Shown here: piece by piece, positions 27,734 to 40,600 of the stretch | Position numbering within the stretch: position 1 is the first letter of the stretch | Layout of the letters: each line of letters begins with the position of its first letter | Source of the DNA: Branchiostoma floridae | Lineage: Eukaryota; Chordata; Leptocardii; Amphioxiformes; Branchiostomatidae | Direction of reading: 5' to 3' | NCBI RefSeq assembly: GCF_000003815.2 | Contig: NC_049987.1 | Span: 13,987,542-14,051,541 of the forward strand | DNA length: 64,000 bases | Made by a program: the position numbers and the translations under genes | The notes under the pieces: generated by a model | The model's database searches: none | Told to the model about the DNA's origin: nothing | What the model saw: the letters and a program-made list of their open reading frames with translations, nothing else

Positions 27734-27919
27734 CTAGTATACCTTTATCCGTGGGGTTACCTATATCCGTTAGGGCTATCATGCTAACAAATGTGAGCTC
27801 AAACTGCTATATTTTGAAAATATTACAATATCAAACAACCGTCCGTCGACTTGATATCCCTAAATGTGCTGTTTTTAAAGACAACGGATAAAGGTCATCC
27901 CGCGGATAAAGGTAAACTT
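27734..27919. mobile_element. Palindromic MITE, copy 1
   Basis: The ends are inverted copies of about 40 bp (TACCTTTATCCGTGGGGTTACC at the left in part, and its near-complement CGGATAAAGGTAAAC at the right). The interior also folds back around TTGAAAATATTACAATAT. The same family recurs at about 47360-47569. Boundaries are approximate and no target duplication was resolved. Confidence 0.65.
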
Positions 27920-29203
27920 AATCTTAATTGGCCAAATTTTACTCCTCTGCCAGCTAAAGTCCTTCCCCAGCTTATGTTACTGTCTTGCCACAGAGGAATC
28001 TGCTTGGAGATTTACCAACTAATGTCTTGAAACCCTGGTTTGTTTACTACAAGCAATGGAAGACGCTGTCTCTCTCATCCACTATTGGATTACATTTCCG
28101 CCACACTACTCAACACTTCTCCACATCTTGAATCATGCGAAAACTGTTAACATGATAAGTCTGTTATCTCCCCTGCAAACATTGCTACAAACCAAGAAGG
28201 TTAAAAAGAGCAGACTTTGTATTAAAAACAGAAAGTGCAGCTATGCTTGCCACAGGTTCGACTTTTAATTTTATGGACAAAGACATAAGCCAATACTGCT
28301 TTTGTACACAGTTGATACAATAAATATTGATGTATTGGAATCGTCTATAGACGTTTACAAAACTTCAGTGGACTGTGCACAATACAAAACTTAATGTGGT
28401 ACAGAAACTGGTGTTTTTATTAACACAGTCGGATTAACAATCGTGATTTATGGACAAAACATTGGCCTCTTTCCAAACTATATTGCATTGGGGAAGTGAA
28501 GGTTGAGCAGTAGAACATTTTTATATATAAAATCTAACATTGTCATGTTGTTTTACTGTCAAACCTTTTTTTCTGAAAACCCAAACAATGCACCAGAGTT
28601 TGGAATGGATCTAGATCTACATGCAGATGTATAAAGTTCTCTAACTCTATCCCCTAAGAAAACTTGGAAACCAAACTTTTTTTTAAACTTTGAGATTTTC
28701 CAAAACTTTGCAGTCATCTCTTTTCAACTTTTCTGTTTATAGTTGAACTAATGCACCTGGCTATACAGTACCTTTTATTTCCGACCATACTGACTGCCTT
28801 GTGACCTGTTCGTGAATGATGGGAATGTCAGAGTGGCACAAGCCTGAAACTTTTCTTACCAGATGTTCTAACTGACTTTATAGATTAAAGCTCCAGCTTA
28901 ACATACCAAGAAACCACATCTTACATAGGGGTTCAATGGGTCATATAACCAAGGGTCATTGAGCTCTTTTGGCACAGATGTTTCCCCCCTGTGCTAAAAT
29001 GGTATGTCCCTAGCAACAGGATATTTTGGCAATAAAGTTCCATGGCCCTGTCTCACCTTATCTAGCTGGAAAATTGACACCTCTCACTCATTGTTTGTAC
29101 TTTTGTTTATGTTCAATGGAAGTAGTTGGTAGAAATAATGATTGAATGGTTGGATTCTGTTTGCATAATAGGGAGTTGAGTACCAGCTCTTTAAAGTTGT
29201 CTT

Positions 29204-29218
29204 GGGGGGGGGGGGGGG
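29204..29218 (+). repeat. Poly-G run (15 bases)
   Basis: An uninterrupted G tract, prone to length error and able to stack as a quadruplex. Confidence 0.9.
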
Positions 29219-31460
29219 TTGTACCTGTTAATTGCAAACCCTGAGGGCTGAAGGACTTGTTGGATTTCATAACTAGTCATTTTGAAGGGAAACTGTTGCC
29301 ATTCTTGTGAGTTAATGTGGTTAGCGTGCACAAACTCACAAGGATGGTGTCCACAAGGTACAACCAATATCATGAAGCACTATAACGATAAACACAGCTC
29401 AACCCATCAATCCATTAATGAACATCTTTTATGTTTTACATAAGCCTTATCTGGCCTTATCAAGGTTATATTGAAGATACAATGCCTAAGGACAAAGTGA
29501 TTATCTTTTGGGAATGAGCTGGGTCTAGACCTAGAGCTAGTGCAAGCAAACTTTTGTGGATCATCTGATGAGAGAAAGAACAAAAACTGCCTTGACAGAG
29601 ATGTTCACTCTTTCAATAGCTAAGCATAATCTATTCTCAGACTGGCACATTTCTTATACACATGCACGTGTAATATCCTGTATCTTTTTAAGTGGCTACC
29701 ACAAACTAGGTAGTTTGGTTAGCCTGGAATCGAAATAAATTATAGTTGCTGAGTCGGCTATTTCGTCGTAAGAGGATGAAAGTGTATGCAGATATACATG
29801 TAATAAGTTTGAATACCACTTTATTGGTAGGTAGGTACCGCAATACTCAAATTATACCCCCCACAGTGATCAATCAGGCATGAGATGACATGTTTTTCTG
29901 TGAAAAGGTGTTGCTTACTTCTGATCAAACTGGTTTTTCAAGCCAGAAATTATATATTATGAGCCTTAAAAGGAATACATAACAAATAAAATATTTTTAA
30001 AAAGTGTGATGAGACATTCCTATTGTACCAGTAATGGTCTTTATTCCAAATTACATACACAATGCAGCGGTACAAAGAAAGCACAAAACTATATGCCGCT
30101 AGCTTGCCATTGTACATGGTGGTGTGAATTTCAAACACTCTAATCAGTGAAACGGTAGTTAACGAGAAAGACCCCATCCCTAATGTACACAGAAATATCC
30201 CTCTTGCCTAGGCAAATCCAAACGGTCAACTAGTAGGCATATTTACACATTAGACAGTATCTTTATACACTTTCACATTCAGTCAACGTATACGTTGCCA
30301 TCACCTATATCTGGGGTAAAACACACGGTACTCAAATACTCTATATATGAAACTGGAATGTTTCTGTACTTAGAATTCATGACTATCTTTCTTGAGCTGT
30401 AGTTGAGTGAATAAAAATGTGGCACAACCTTTGGTAAAGTCGTTTGTGCAGGGAGTGCTGAGTTACCATGCTACTGTGCTCATGAACAAATACCCAGACA
30501 TGAGCAAATTTGCTCTGCCGCACTTTCACACACATCTGATGGTGAGAAGTTGACTCCTGAACTTTATCGAGAGAAATCCAAAATTAGAACAGATAAACAG
30601 AGATATATTTTTTCAGACAACTGTCATTTCTAAAATCTGTCAAAGATTGGTCGTTTGTCATGATGTATTTATGTTTAAGTTATAACGAAGTTGAAAGGAA
30701 AAGGTCTCTTTTAAACCTGTTTGATCATAGTCTAAAGACACTTCACAAACAAAATGGCATCAAAAATAGTACATTTGTAGAGAGATAGTTTGACTTTCCA
30801 GTTTAACAAACAATTCTAAAATGGTAGACATAGTCTTATGCAAGGCTCTACATTTGACACATACATGTATGAGGCATGAGCAATATTTTACATGAGTGTA
30901 GGCTAAAGTTATACGGATGACACTGGTACAGAGAGTGCTGTCTGAATTCACTTTGATTAGATTAGACTTTATTTTTCTTTTCAACAGATGCATATAGAAT
31001 TCTAATTCAATGTTCACTGTAAACTCTTTGAGAAGACATTTCTTTTTCCCACAGCCTTTGTTCTATGAGTTATACAAATTTCATTGATTTGAGAGAAATG
31101 TATTAGTCTTGTAGACTACCGGTGGTTGCTGAAATTGAAAAATAAACTATAGAGATGAGAGAAGACAGCCTTTGGTACAGGATACACTAGGTCCATCCCC
31201 ATTGAGGTATGAATTGTGAGAATTGCATCTATATTCTTAAAGAATAAGCAGTATTGTGAACACGAGATAGCGACAACATCCCCGATGACCAACAAATGTG
31301 AGATTCAGTGGTGAAAACCAATGACGTCAAAGCATGGTCTCACAAATACAAGTTATTCAACTAATCTCTCACTTTTTTGATTGTCTCTACCAGGAAACAA
31401 ACAGAAACTTGCAGGACTTAATCTACACCAGTGTCAACAGCAGGTCTGTGTGAGTGGGCC

Positions 31461-31621
31461 TTAGTTCAGCATGCAGGACTCGTACGTGGGGACCATGTAC
31501 TTGATGTTGATGAAGGCGTCCTCCCCGCCGTGCCGCTCGAACGCCTCTAGCGTCTCCTGGATCAGGTCTCCAATGTTTTCCCGCTTCTGTTGGCTGTAGT
31601 CAATGCCATCTCCAGAGTTCA
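31461..31621 (-). CDS. PACRG last coding exon
   Basis: Acceptor TTTTCTAG precedes 31621. The exon completes a split Leu codon, then reads [20 protein letters not shown] and on to YESCMLN with stop TAA at 31461-31463. It matches the human C-terminus almost residue for residue. Confidence 0.95.
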
Positions 31622-34600
31622 CTAGAAAAAAGGAAAAAGAAGAAAACACAAGCGTTAGTTTTGTGAGCACCCAGAAATGGCAAACAGGATGCTAACTCTG
31701 AGGTACAATTTTGCCAGATCTACTCTGACATGAAAGAAAGGAAAGGCCACTCAGAGAGTTTCTCACTAAAACTTTTAGTAAAAGAAAAGAATACAAAGAA
31801 TTTCAGACAGGTTTGTATGTGTATGTGTACATGTATTTGTGCACGTTTGAGTTTGATTGGCTTGATTTGAGAGGTGTTAACTGCCCTGAAACCATTTGAG
31901 CCAGGAAATTGATTGATGGACTTATCTATCAATATATTACTACTGCTGGATGCTCCCATGACAATTCCCAGAGCAACCTTATTTTTCCCCACCAAACTTT
32001 AGCTGCCAGACCACATTGATGAATGCTTATACTCTACAGGGATAAAGATCGAGGGATATACAAGCAGAGTAATTTTCAGACAGGCAGGGAGTGGCTGCCG
32101 GAATTGTCCCCGCATTTAACCGGCTCACTTCTAATTTCATCAGCGCCATTTATTGGAGGCTGTAAAAGATGAACCTGTGGGGACCTCGCTCACTCATGGT
32201 GGCTTGAGCTCATCACCACTGGCTCAGCTAATCAAGCCCTACACCACCAGAGGCCCTCCACATCATCCCCTTCCAACTTTAATTGAATTTAGTGGTCAGG
32301 GGGTAGCAGAATGTGACCTACGACCTTTCTATATCCATCCCAAACCCCCATGGTCCCCAGCTACTACATTTGTGTAATGACTTGGCAACTGTTGCTTATG
32401 ATGTCCTAAATTTTGCTTTGCCCACTACACGCGTGCAGACATTCGGGGACTTATTTGAAGGCATAATATTTGTGATGAGAAACCGGAATAGAATGTAGGT
32501 AACATTACAACCATAGGCAGGCTGTCATCATTAATCATTAGAGGCAGGTTTGTTTCAATTAAACTTTCCTCTGGCCATTTCAAGTTATTTCCTTGGTTTG
32601 CAGCGATGAAGAATAAAACAGCTTGCTAAGTTCATCTGTGTGGGTAGAAAACTCAATCTGATACAAAGTTGAATTGTAATGTGTTTTGAAAATTGGGGTA
32701 TTAAGTTTCAATTTCTTGTTCATGGAAATTCCGGTTCAGCTTCAAAAGAGTAAATTCTGAGCCATATACATCTTGACTTGACTTGACTTTATTCATATCC
32801 AGTATCAACTTATACAGTATGTATATGCAGTGAAGAAAAATTTGGAAAACCAATTAAGAAAGTCTTGACTGCGATCTAATAATACCCATCTCCTGCATTT
32901 TGACATTGGTCCATGTGTTACAGTCTGTACTTCTCAAGTGTTAGCCATAATTCTGTCTGTCAAAGAAGTGCCTTGTCACCCTATTCCCAAAAGGACAGTA
33001 GGCACGTTTAGACATCTATGCCTATAGCCTGGAGGGCAGAGCCAACATTCTGTGTCTCAACTTGGTAAAACTACCAGACATATGTCAATGCAATGCTAAA
33101 ACCTCTGCAAGGCGCTGCCTGCACTTGCAACTTCCAAATAAAGCCATGGCTTCAGAGATAGGCCTGACGTCCTTCAGGCAAACATACTAGTATGACTAGT
33201 GCTATCAATTTTTCGAGGGCTAAGTAATGGATACTTATTAGGTTGTGTCTACTTTGCAAATACAGTACTTAAAATCAAAATTGCCTCTATCTAAATTACT
33301 AATAAAATTAAAATGATCTGTAAAAAAAAAGCTACCATCCTAATAATATGTGAGATTTGGTGGGCTGAGTGTCTACAAAAAATGTCCATAGTACATGAAG
33401 GCTCAAGACAAAGCTTGAAAAAGTGTATGTGTCTTGACCTTGTACTTTAACCTCTGTGTTATAGCGGTAAGCCACAGTAATTATAAGGCGATGAACCCTG
33501 TGTTATTTGTCAACTTCAACATTGTGACAAGCCACTTTTGCACTTCCAACCATATGAATCTAGTTGCTAGAAGCTTGGATGAGGCTCGTTTCTCTTTAAT
33601 TCATTCCCACAGCCCTCCCTCTTGGCTTCCATGTCAGGGGAACAAAACTGCATTTGTTAAAAGTCAGTGAAATTATTCATGAGTCCCATTTTGTTTGGTG
33701 ATTTTGCTCAAAAGTCACATGAAGTCACTATTGTTCAGGGGGAACACAACACCCCATTGAGACACTGTTCTTTCTGTTTGGAACTGAAAGGAACAACATA
33801 GAAGCACTCCCCTAGGAGCCAAAGGAAAGCTGATGCAAACCAATCACATTCTAGAACTAAAATCATATATTATCATTATCATTCGAACAGTATTCACTGC
33901 TGGTAATTTTCCATTGTTCATCTAAATGTATGCCCAAGAAAGGTTTTGGGGCAAAAAAGATACTAGTAGTCTGTAATTTCTGTAGAATTTTTTGCAGAGC
34001 TCTTCATAATCTCATCGTCATACACACCCACCCTCTCAGCTCTTGCCATATTGGTGCTATATGCATTGAAACAAAAAGGAATGTTAAGTACGACAAGATG
34101 ACTGCTGTCACATAAACACGTTCTGACACCCAAACATACACAGGCTCTCCACACATGCGCTTAACCCTGCTTTTTGGAGTGACAGAAATAAACTAACACC
34201 ATCTTGCTGTAAAGATTCTTCATGGGTCCAATAATCCATCTTAGGATAATGTTACCATGGATACCACTGTTGCTAGGCAACTGGGGATGGATTGTCTGCA
34301 CTGCTGTGGAAGAGGAAAAGTTTGTCTAAGGGCAAATGTGATGTATTAGCCCAACAGTTGGATATGGTCAAACGTGGGCAGTTGTCCCTGGAGTTCCGTG
34401 TTTCCCAAACGTGCCTGCCGCTAATCTACTCTGCCCAATAGCAGGAATAACAGGAGAGTTTTGGATGTTTGTTGTTTGTATGCTTGCTGAACTGCTAAAT
34501 CACAGGCCACTGGCTGTACCTTAGCCTTCTGAGGACTTCAGGCTGTTGTATGCAAATTTTAACAGAAGTTTTGGCAAAGGTTTTGTTGTAGATCCGGAGC

Positions 34601-37600
34601 ATATGTGACACATGTCTGAACTTGACCAGTACAAGTAATCCTATCAAGTGAGTAAAAAAGGAAATGACCTTGCTGTCTTTTCACATCATTAAACAAATCA
34701 TTCTTCCCTGTTTTCAAAAAGGGGCTTCGACCTTGCAAAGGGTTTAGTTTTGAGTGGATGACTTATTCTGAACCCTACATTGCTGGTAGATGCAGTTTTT
34801 CATATCAAGACTATTACCAGTATATACAGATACATGATATTCAATGGAGGGAAGCACAAATACTTATATGAGCAACAGGATATGCTTAGCCTTTTGATTT
34901 TTTTTCATGATGCAATATTTTTTAGCAGAAATTACATTTCATAACTTTCGAATAATTTGTAACATCACATTTTGCATAGATATTATAAACATGCACTTTT
35001 GAGTGCAGTCACAATGGGCAGCATATGATCTGTCCACAAGAGGTTATGTGACCTCTTTGGCCAAGGTCAGCTGAGGTTAAATAGCAAGATTAGGGTGAAC
35101 CCATGTCTACTGGCATCAAATATAAACAGCCAAATTGGCTTAGAACCATCAATGTCGTCTCAGAGTGTCTAACAACTTGGTTGCCTACAGCTGGATCAAC
35201 ATCACAGATGAGAACACAAAGACAATTTTGATTTGAAAAAGAAATTGAATAGAAAATACAGGTTTGAATACATGATGTCTTCCAACTTCATTTTTTGCAT
35301 GTACATGTATTGGCTGCTGCTATAGATAGCGTGAACAGCATGGGGGGATGCCAGTTTAATTTGCATGTAATTTGCAGCTTGTGTTGTTGAAAACCAAGAA
35401 GCTGGAATAATCATATTCTCTTTATTTCATACTTTTATTTTCCTTTAACTTTTATCATTTGGCAAGTACTTGTTCTTTTGTTTTATTAGATAACCCATAT
35501 GAAAGAATGAACCATAGCACTTAGGATACCATGGCGTGCATTAACTTCAAGCACTTAAAAACAATTCAATATTGTTTACACATACTCTGTGAAAAATGGC
35601 TTCTAGTGTTCAAAAATGTTCTTCAATCAATAAACATCCAGATACCCTGCTTCTATTTTTAATGAAGGGAGAAGACTCTTGGTGCCACAGTGGAGTTTTT
35701 GAAATGGGGTATATTATGCACCTGCTGTGTGGTCTTGTAGGAGTCAAAACACTTTCACATTTATAGACATTGTAAATACAGTACATGCCAGTCATGTGTT
35801 TAAATCCTTTGCCCTTAGAATTGAACATGAGATATGGTTTGTAGCCTTGTTGATGGGACACTCAGCAAAATTCTTTGGTTTTTGAATGCAAGAGTGGTGC
35901 AACGTTGTAACATTTTACAGTGAATTTTAGGCATTTAAGGAGTACAGTCATGTCAATGTTAAAAAGAGTTTAAATAATCTGCTCCTACAGATATCCTCTA
36001 TGATTTCCTTGCTTAAAAAAATTGACTTAGTTTGAAAATTTAAGTCGCAGAAAATATTTCCCAAATTTCAACAGTGAGCTCTATCAATGTATCTGAAATT
36101 TCTTATGGATAAACGTTTAAAAGAGCAAGCTCACTTTACAATTAACAATAGTTTATTTCAAATTCTTGCCTCATGGCTAATGAAAGAAACAGGAAAAAGA
36201 CAGTGAACAAGACTGACAGACAGTGAAGAACAAGATGACATGACTGGACCACATGCTGGCTTTAATTTTTGAATTTTTTCCCCCAGAAGAAGCAGAAGGC
36301 AAAAGAGAGATTCTTAGAGAAGAACCCAAATTTTCTTGTGTCTTTGTCAATTGAAAGGAGAAAATATGATAATTTACAACTTCTACTTCATTGATTGCAC
36401 GTCTTTGTTAGATTTTGATGTTTGTTCTTAGTTGTGTACTTACAGTTCATGTTTTTGAAGATGTTGAGGATGGGGAGGATCTGTCTGTAGTACGGCACCA
36501 GTGCCTCCCCCACCATCTCACCAGACACCACCAGGTGCTGTAGGACCTTCAGTGTCGTACACACCACCTGTCTATTCCTTGTGTTTAGTGCATCTGTAAA
36601 CAACAAGTAAACAACAACATCAGAACTGTCATGTACACACCACCTGTCTGTTCCTTGTGTTTAGTGCATCTGTAAACAACAACAAGTAAACAACAACATC
36701 AGAACTGTGATGTAAACACCACCTGTCTGCTTGTCGTCTCACCTATCTGTTCTTTGTGATTAGCACACCTTTAAAGAAGTAAGCAAAAACAAAGTGAACA
36801 CTTCTGTGACTGCCTCACTGATGATGATGATGATATCGACTGTACTTAAAACTCTAAGCAGATGTACAGATGAAATCCTCATTGGAGCCTTTACTGGTAT
36901 GAGATGGTTTTCTCTGATTTATTGCATCTTTGAAATGAATTGGTTACAACAAGCCAAATTAAATCCACCCTATGTCACCTGCTCATTTCTCTTTCTCTCT
37001 GTGTCCAGTCTACCTTTCTTGTGAATTATGATTCTACCCCCTTCCTCAATGCCTCTATTTCCTCCGCGGGCGGATTCTCTCCCACAGCCATCAGGTACCA
37101 TATGGCCCCCCTCCCGCCCAGGTGTGATGGCTGACCCAACAGACCCCAACACTTATCCATCATACATGCCTGCTGACGAAGGTGCCACCGTTATTGATTG
37201 CAGTGGTTTAACCCTAGGAGTGTCAGGTGTATTTGCATACTGCAGATCTTCAAACTTTTGCAGTGTTTTTATCTTCGCTGTTTTTGCAATGATCTCTCCC
37301 TATGAATTTATGACACCTTGAATTTGTGCTCCCAATTACTACTCTCTCTCTCTATCCAGTTTAGCATCTGTTTAGCCTTGATACCAGATCCCAGCCCAAT
37401 CTAAAAAAATATCTATACAGTGTAGTACTACATGATAGATATTTTTGAGATCAGGCTGGGGTCTGGTATCCAGGTTAGCATGTCTTGTCTTGCGAGGGTT
37501 TGACGTTGTGGAATGAACTACAGAATTGCTCAAGGACTAATCTAAAACACAACACAAACTTCGGTTTGTTTCCTACCATGGCAAAAGAGAATAGATGTAC

Positions 37601-40600
37601 TGTATGCCTTCAAAGACAGAGACATGTATAGTAATTTTGCATTCATTAGCATACCAGAAAAGAATTGACATCCTCTGACATGAGGGAACCCTCCCATCCC
37701 TGATATTGATGGGCACACTAAGTGGTCTGCAGGAAATGGGGACTTGTCCCATTTGTCTCTGCTGCTGGATTACCCACCAATCAATGACCTGCCTGTCCTA
37801 ATATCATTATTTCCTGGGCATGTCAAGAACTTCTGAACGTGAAGGCTAAGATATCTTTTTATCTACTATCTTAAGGAGTAAAACTGAACTTTGGAATGTT
37901 TTTTTGCACTGCAACATCTCATGCTTTAAAGCTTTCTCTTCGGAACAAGTAGCAATCTTAGAGGAGCAAACACAAGCTGGAAATGGATAGATGCAAGGTT
38001 ACATGTTTTATACTGATTTAGTGATTATATCACATTTCTACAACTGTTCACTGACCTCTCTTACCATTTTTATATCTCCAAAGAAATACTGCCATGCAAA
38101 TGAGCTCTCCTAGATCACGGAGTGAATGATTATAATTGTAAATTAAGGACTTAACGACAAAAGCTTTACTGAGAGGATTACTCTTCCTTAGCGCTGCCGG
38201 ATTTGACAGTTTCTTGCCCGAGCTGAAAATCCTTCCACTTGGTGGTGCTTTAACTTCCTGATGGCGGAATCCTTTTTTAGGAAGATTTACAGTCATTGAT
38301 TTTTGCAAGTTCTTTTATAGGATCATTAAAAGGTTACAAGCTGCAGGGGTGTCGGCTCTGACGCCTTAGCATTGTTTAACGGTGAACCAGGGCGAGGCCA
38401 AGTTCATTAGCAATCGGAGTCATCATTTGCTCATAATTGCTTTATGATTTGATTGTCACAATCTAAAGTGATTATTAAAAAGCAGTTTCCTTCCTAGATA
38501 AGAAGACTTTGCCTCATAAAGGCACCGAATATGTTGTAGCTCGGAGGAATACTGTGAATTTCTTGTTTTATTTGTTACTGTGAATTTCTCTAAAATTCTA
38601 TCCAACTTTGAACTTGAGCCAAGCCAACCTTCCCTCCTGCCAGTCTCCAGTTACACCATCTTCCACATCACATCCTGTCACTCTACAATATTCAGATAAC
38701 TACAGACACATATTAACTATGACTTATAGGCAACAATATGGAAATGAAATATATCCAGTGATTAGTATACTTTGAAACTACAATATTTCTTCTTGCAAAT
38801 GAAGAGCCCCTTAATTTCATGTGGCTCTACCCAAGGAATACATTGATTGCGCCTTACCGTAACTTCCACAAATGTCTGGATCTGAGTCCAGATCATGATG
38901 AACGACTCAGCGAACTGTTCATCTGCCTTACCCCGACAGGTCGGGATCTACTTGTCACATAAATTAGAGTCAGAACAGGATATCGCTAATGAGATTTTGG
39001 AGATGCTTAACCTGTTCTTGTCTACCTGCGCTGCTTGGGTGCTTTCCATGCTGATCATGATAGCGTGCGTAAAATACTTTTCAAGGCAACTTGCACACTG
39101 GGCAACCTGGATAAAACTTAGACTGCCCAGTGCTGATTTTACATCATATGGTATTAACTTTAGCTGTGCTGACGACATTTTGTTTATTGTTGTTTTATAT
39201 GCAGCCAATCACTATTGAGATAAACTAGATTTTCTGGAGGTTAGCTCTGATTTATCAGAAAAGCAGCCAGGTTGCTCTAGAATTTATGACCTGCACTACA
39301 AATCCTTTCAAGGTTTTCACCCCTTAAATGATTAACATTGGTGCATCATGAGCCATTTGACAATTTGGGATGAAACAGGCTTCTTTAATTTCCTCCCCCA
39401 GGAAAGTAATTTCAATGTTCATTTCCACTCCTCCTCACCTAATGCTGAACTTGCCTTCAAAATAACTCTGTCCGACATGGAACCGTGGAAAAACACTGGA
39501 CATTCTCTTGGCTAAACAGTGATTTTGATAGCAACAGACATGAACATGTGCACAAGTCCTGCACTACTGTTTTTTCACCCAAAGCCTGAGGGTAACCTTG
39601 AAAGTTAAAGCTGTATGCAAGGTCTCTTGATTAGGGTTGTTCACTTAGGAGCTGAAGGTTGTGGGTTCAAATCCTGAGCAGACCATAATGTTGTGCCATC
39701 GGGAAAGGTACTTTACACCTATCTCCTTACTCTACTCTTAGGTGAAAAGTAGTACCTACAGGTACCAATGTGACAGTGGTCTTAGATGCATGTCCCTCAC
39801 TCTTGTTTGAGGAGAGCAACACCTTGAGCATTTTAAAGAACCCACTACAATTTGACGAAAACAGTTTAAGTCCTTCCCAGTATTAGTCGATCAAACCCTA
39901 TATTCAGGTATGAAGGAACATGGAGCACAAAGTTTTTGAGTCACAAGAACAAGACATGACATTGTCTTTTCCTTTCCTGCTTGGGTCCTCCAAAACTTAG
40001 ACTAGTCTTAACCCATACTTGACTCCAATAAGAATGACATTCTAAGAAGTTAGCCTTAACGTTTCAGTGAAACCTATTTATCATTGCTGAGCTTAACACA
40101 CTTAAGACACATGGCTTCTTCCTTGTTCAATGTCTTTCCCCAATGAAGTTCTCATGTTCTACCCAGAAAGGGTAGGACATGATCACCTCTGACTTGACAT
40201 CCAGACCAGAGTTATGTCTCACTCCTTTTCCCAGGTCGCAAGCAATTTAAGCAAAATGCCTGTCCAATTTAAGCAGAATGCCTTTTGAAATGAAGCGCTT
40301 GAACCTTTCATCCCGTGCTGTAACTCACGCTCTCATGCAAATGAAAACCGGACTTTCCAACAACTGATCTCTTCTAGGGATAACAACCTGTCTGTCTTTA
40401 GCCCTCTGTTCAAATAAATTGAAGCTGTTTCACTGTAAGCTTGCAGGATTATGCCAAGATACGGACCTGTCAAAAATAGCAAAGAAAATATCTCTCCTGG
40501 CCTGGTTGTTTGAGCTGTTTGATTGACAAGAGGGGATTAGCATTTTTAGCATGTTGAAAATGCTTTCCCTTCTTGTGGTATGATGACAGTATCGTCTTAC

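Larger units (their letters stand above)
27402..31460. other. Intergenic region between the LTR fragment and PACRG
   Basis: AT-rich DNA with one palindromic MITE (27734-27919), a 15-base G run (29204-29218) and no recognisable coding exon. AATAAA on the minus strand at 30968-30973, about 490 bp past the PACRG stop, could serve as its polyadenylation signal. Confidence 0.45.

Noticed and set aside
38895-39218. 107-residue plus-strand open frame with a hydrophobic segment
   Set aside because: Inside a PACRG intron, with hairpins at its start and no recognisable family. Conserved noncoding DNA is just as likely.
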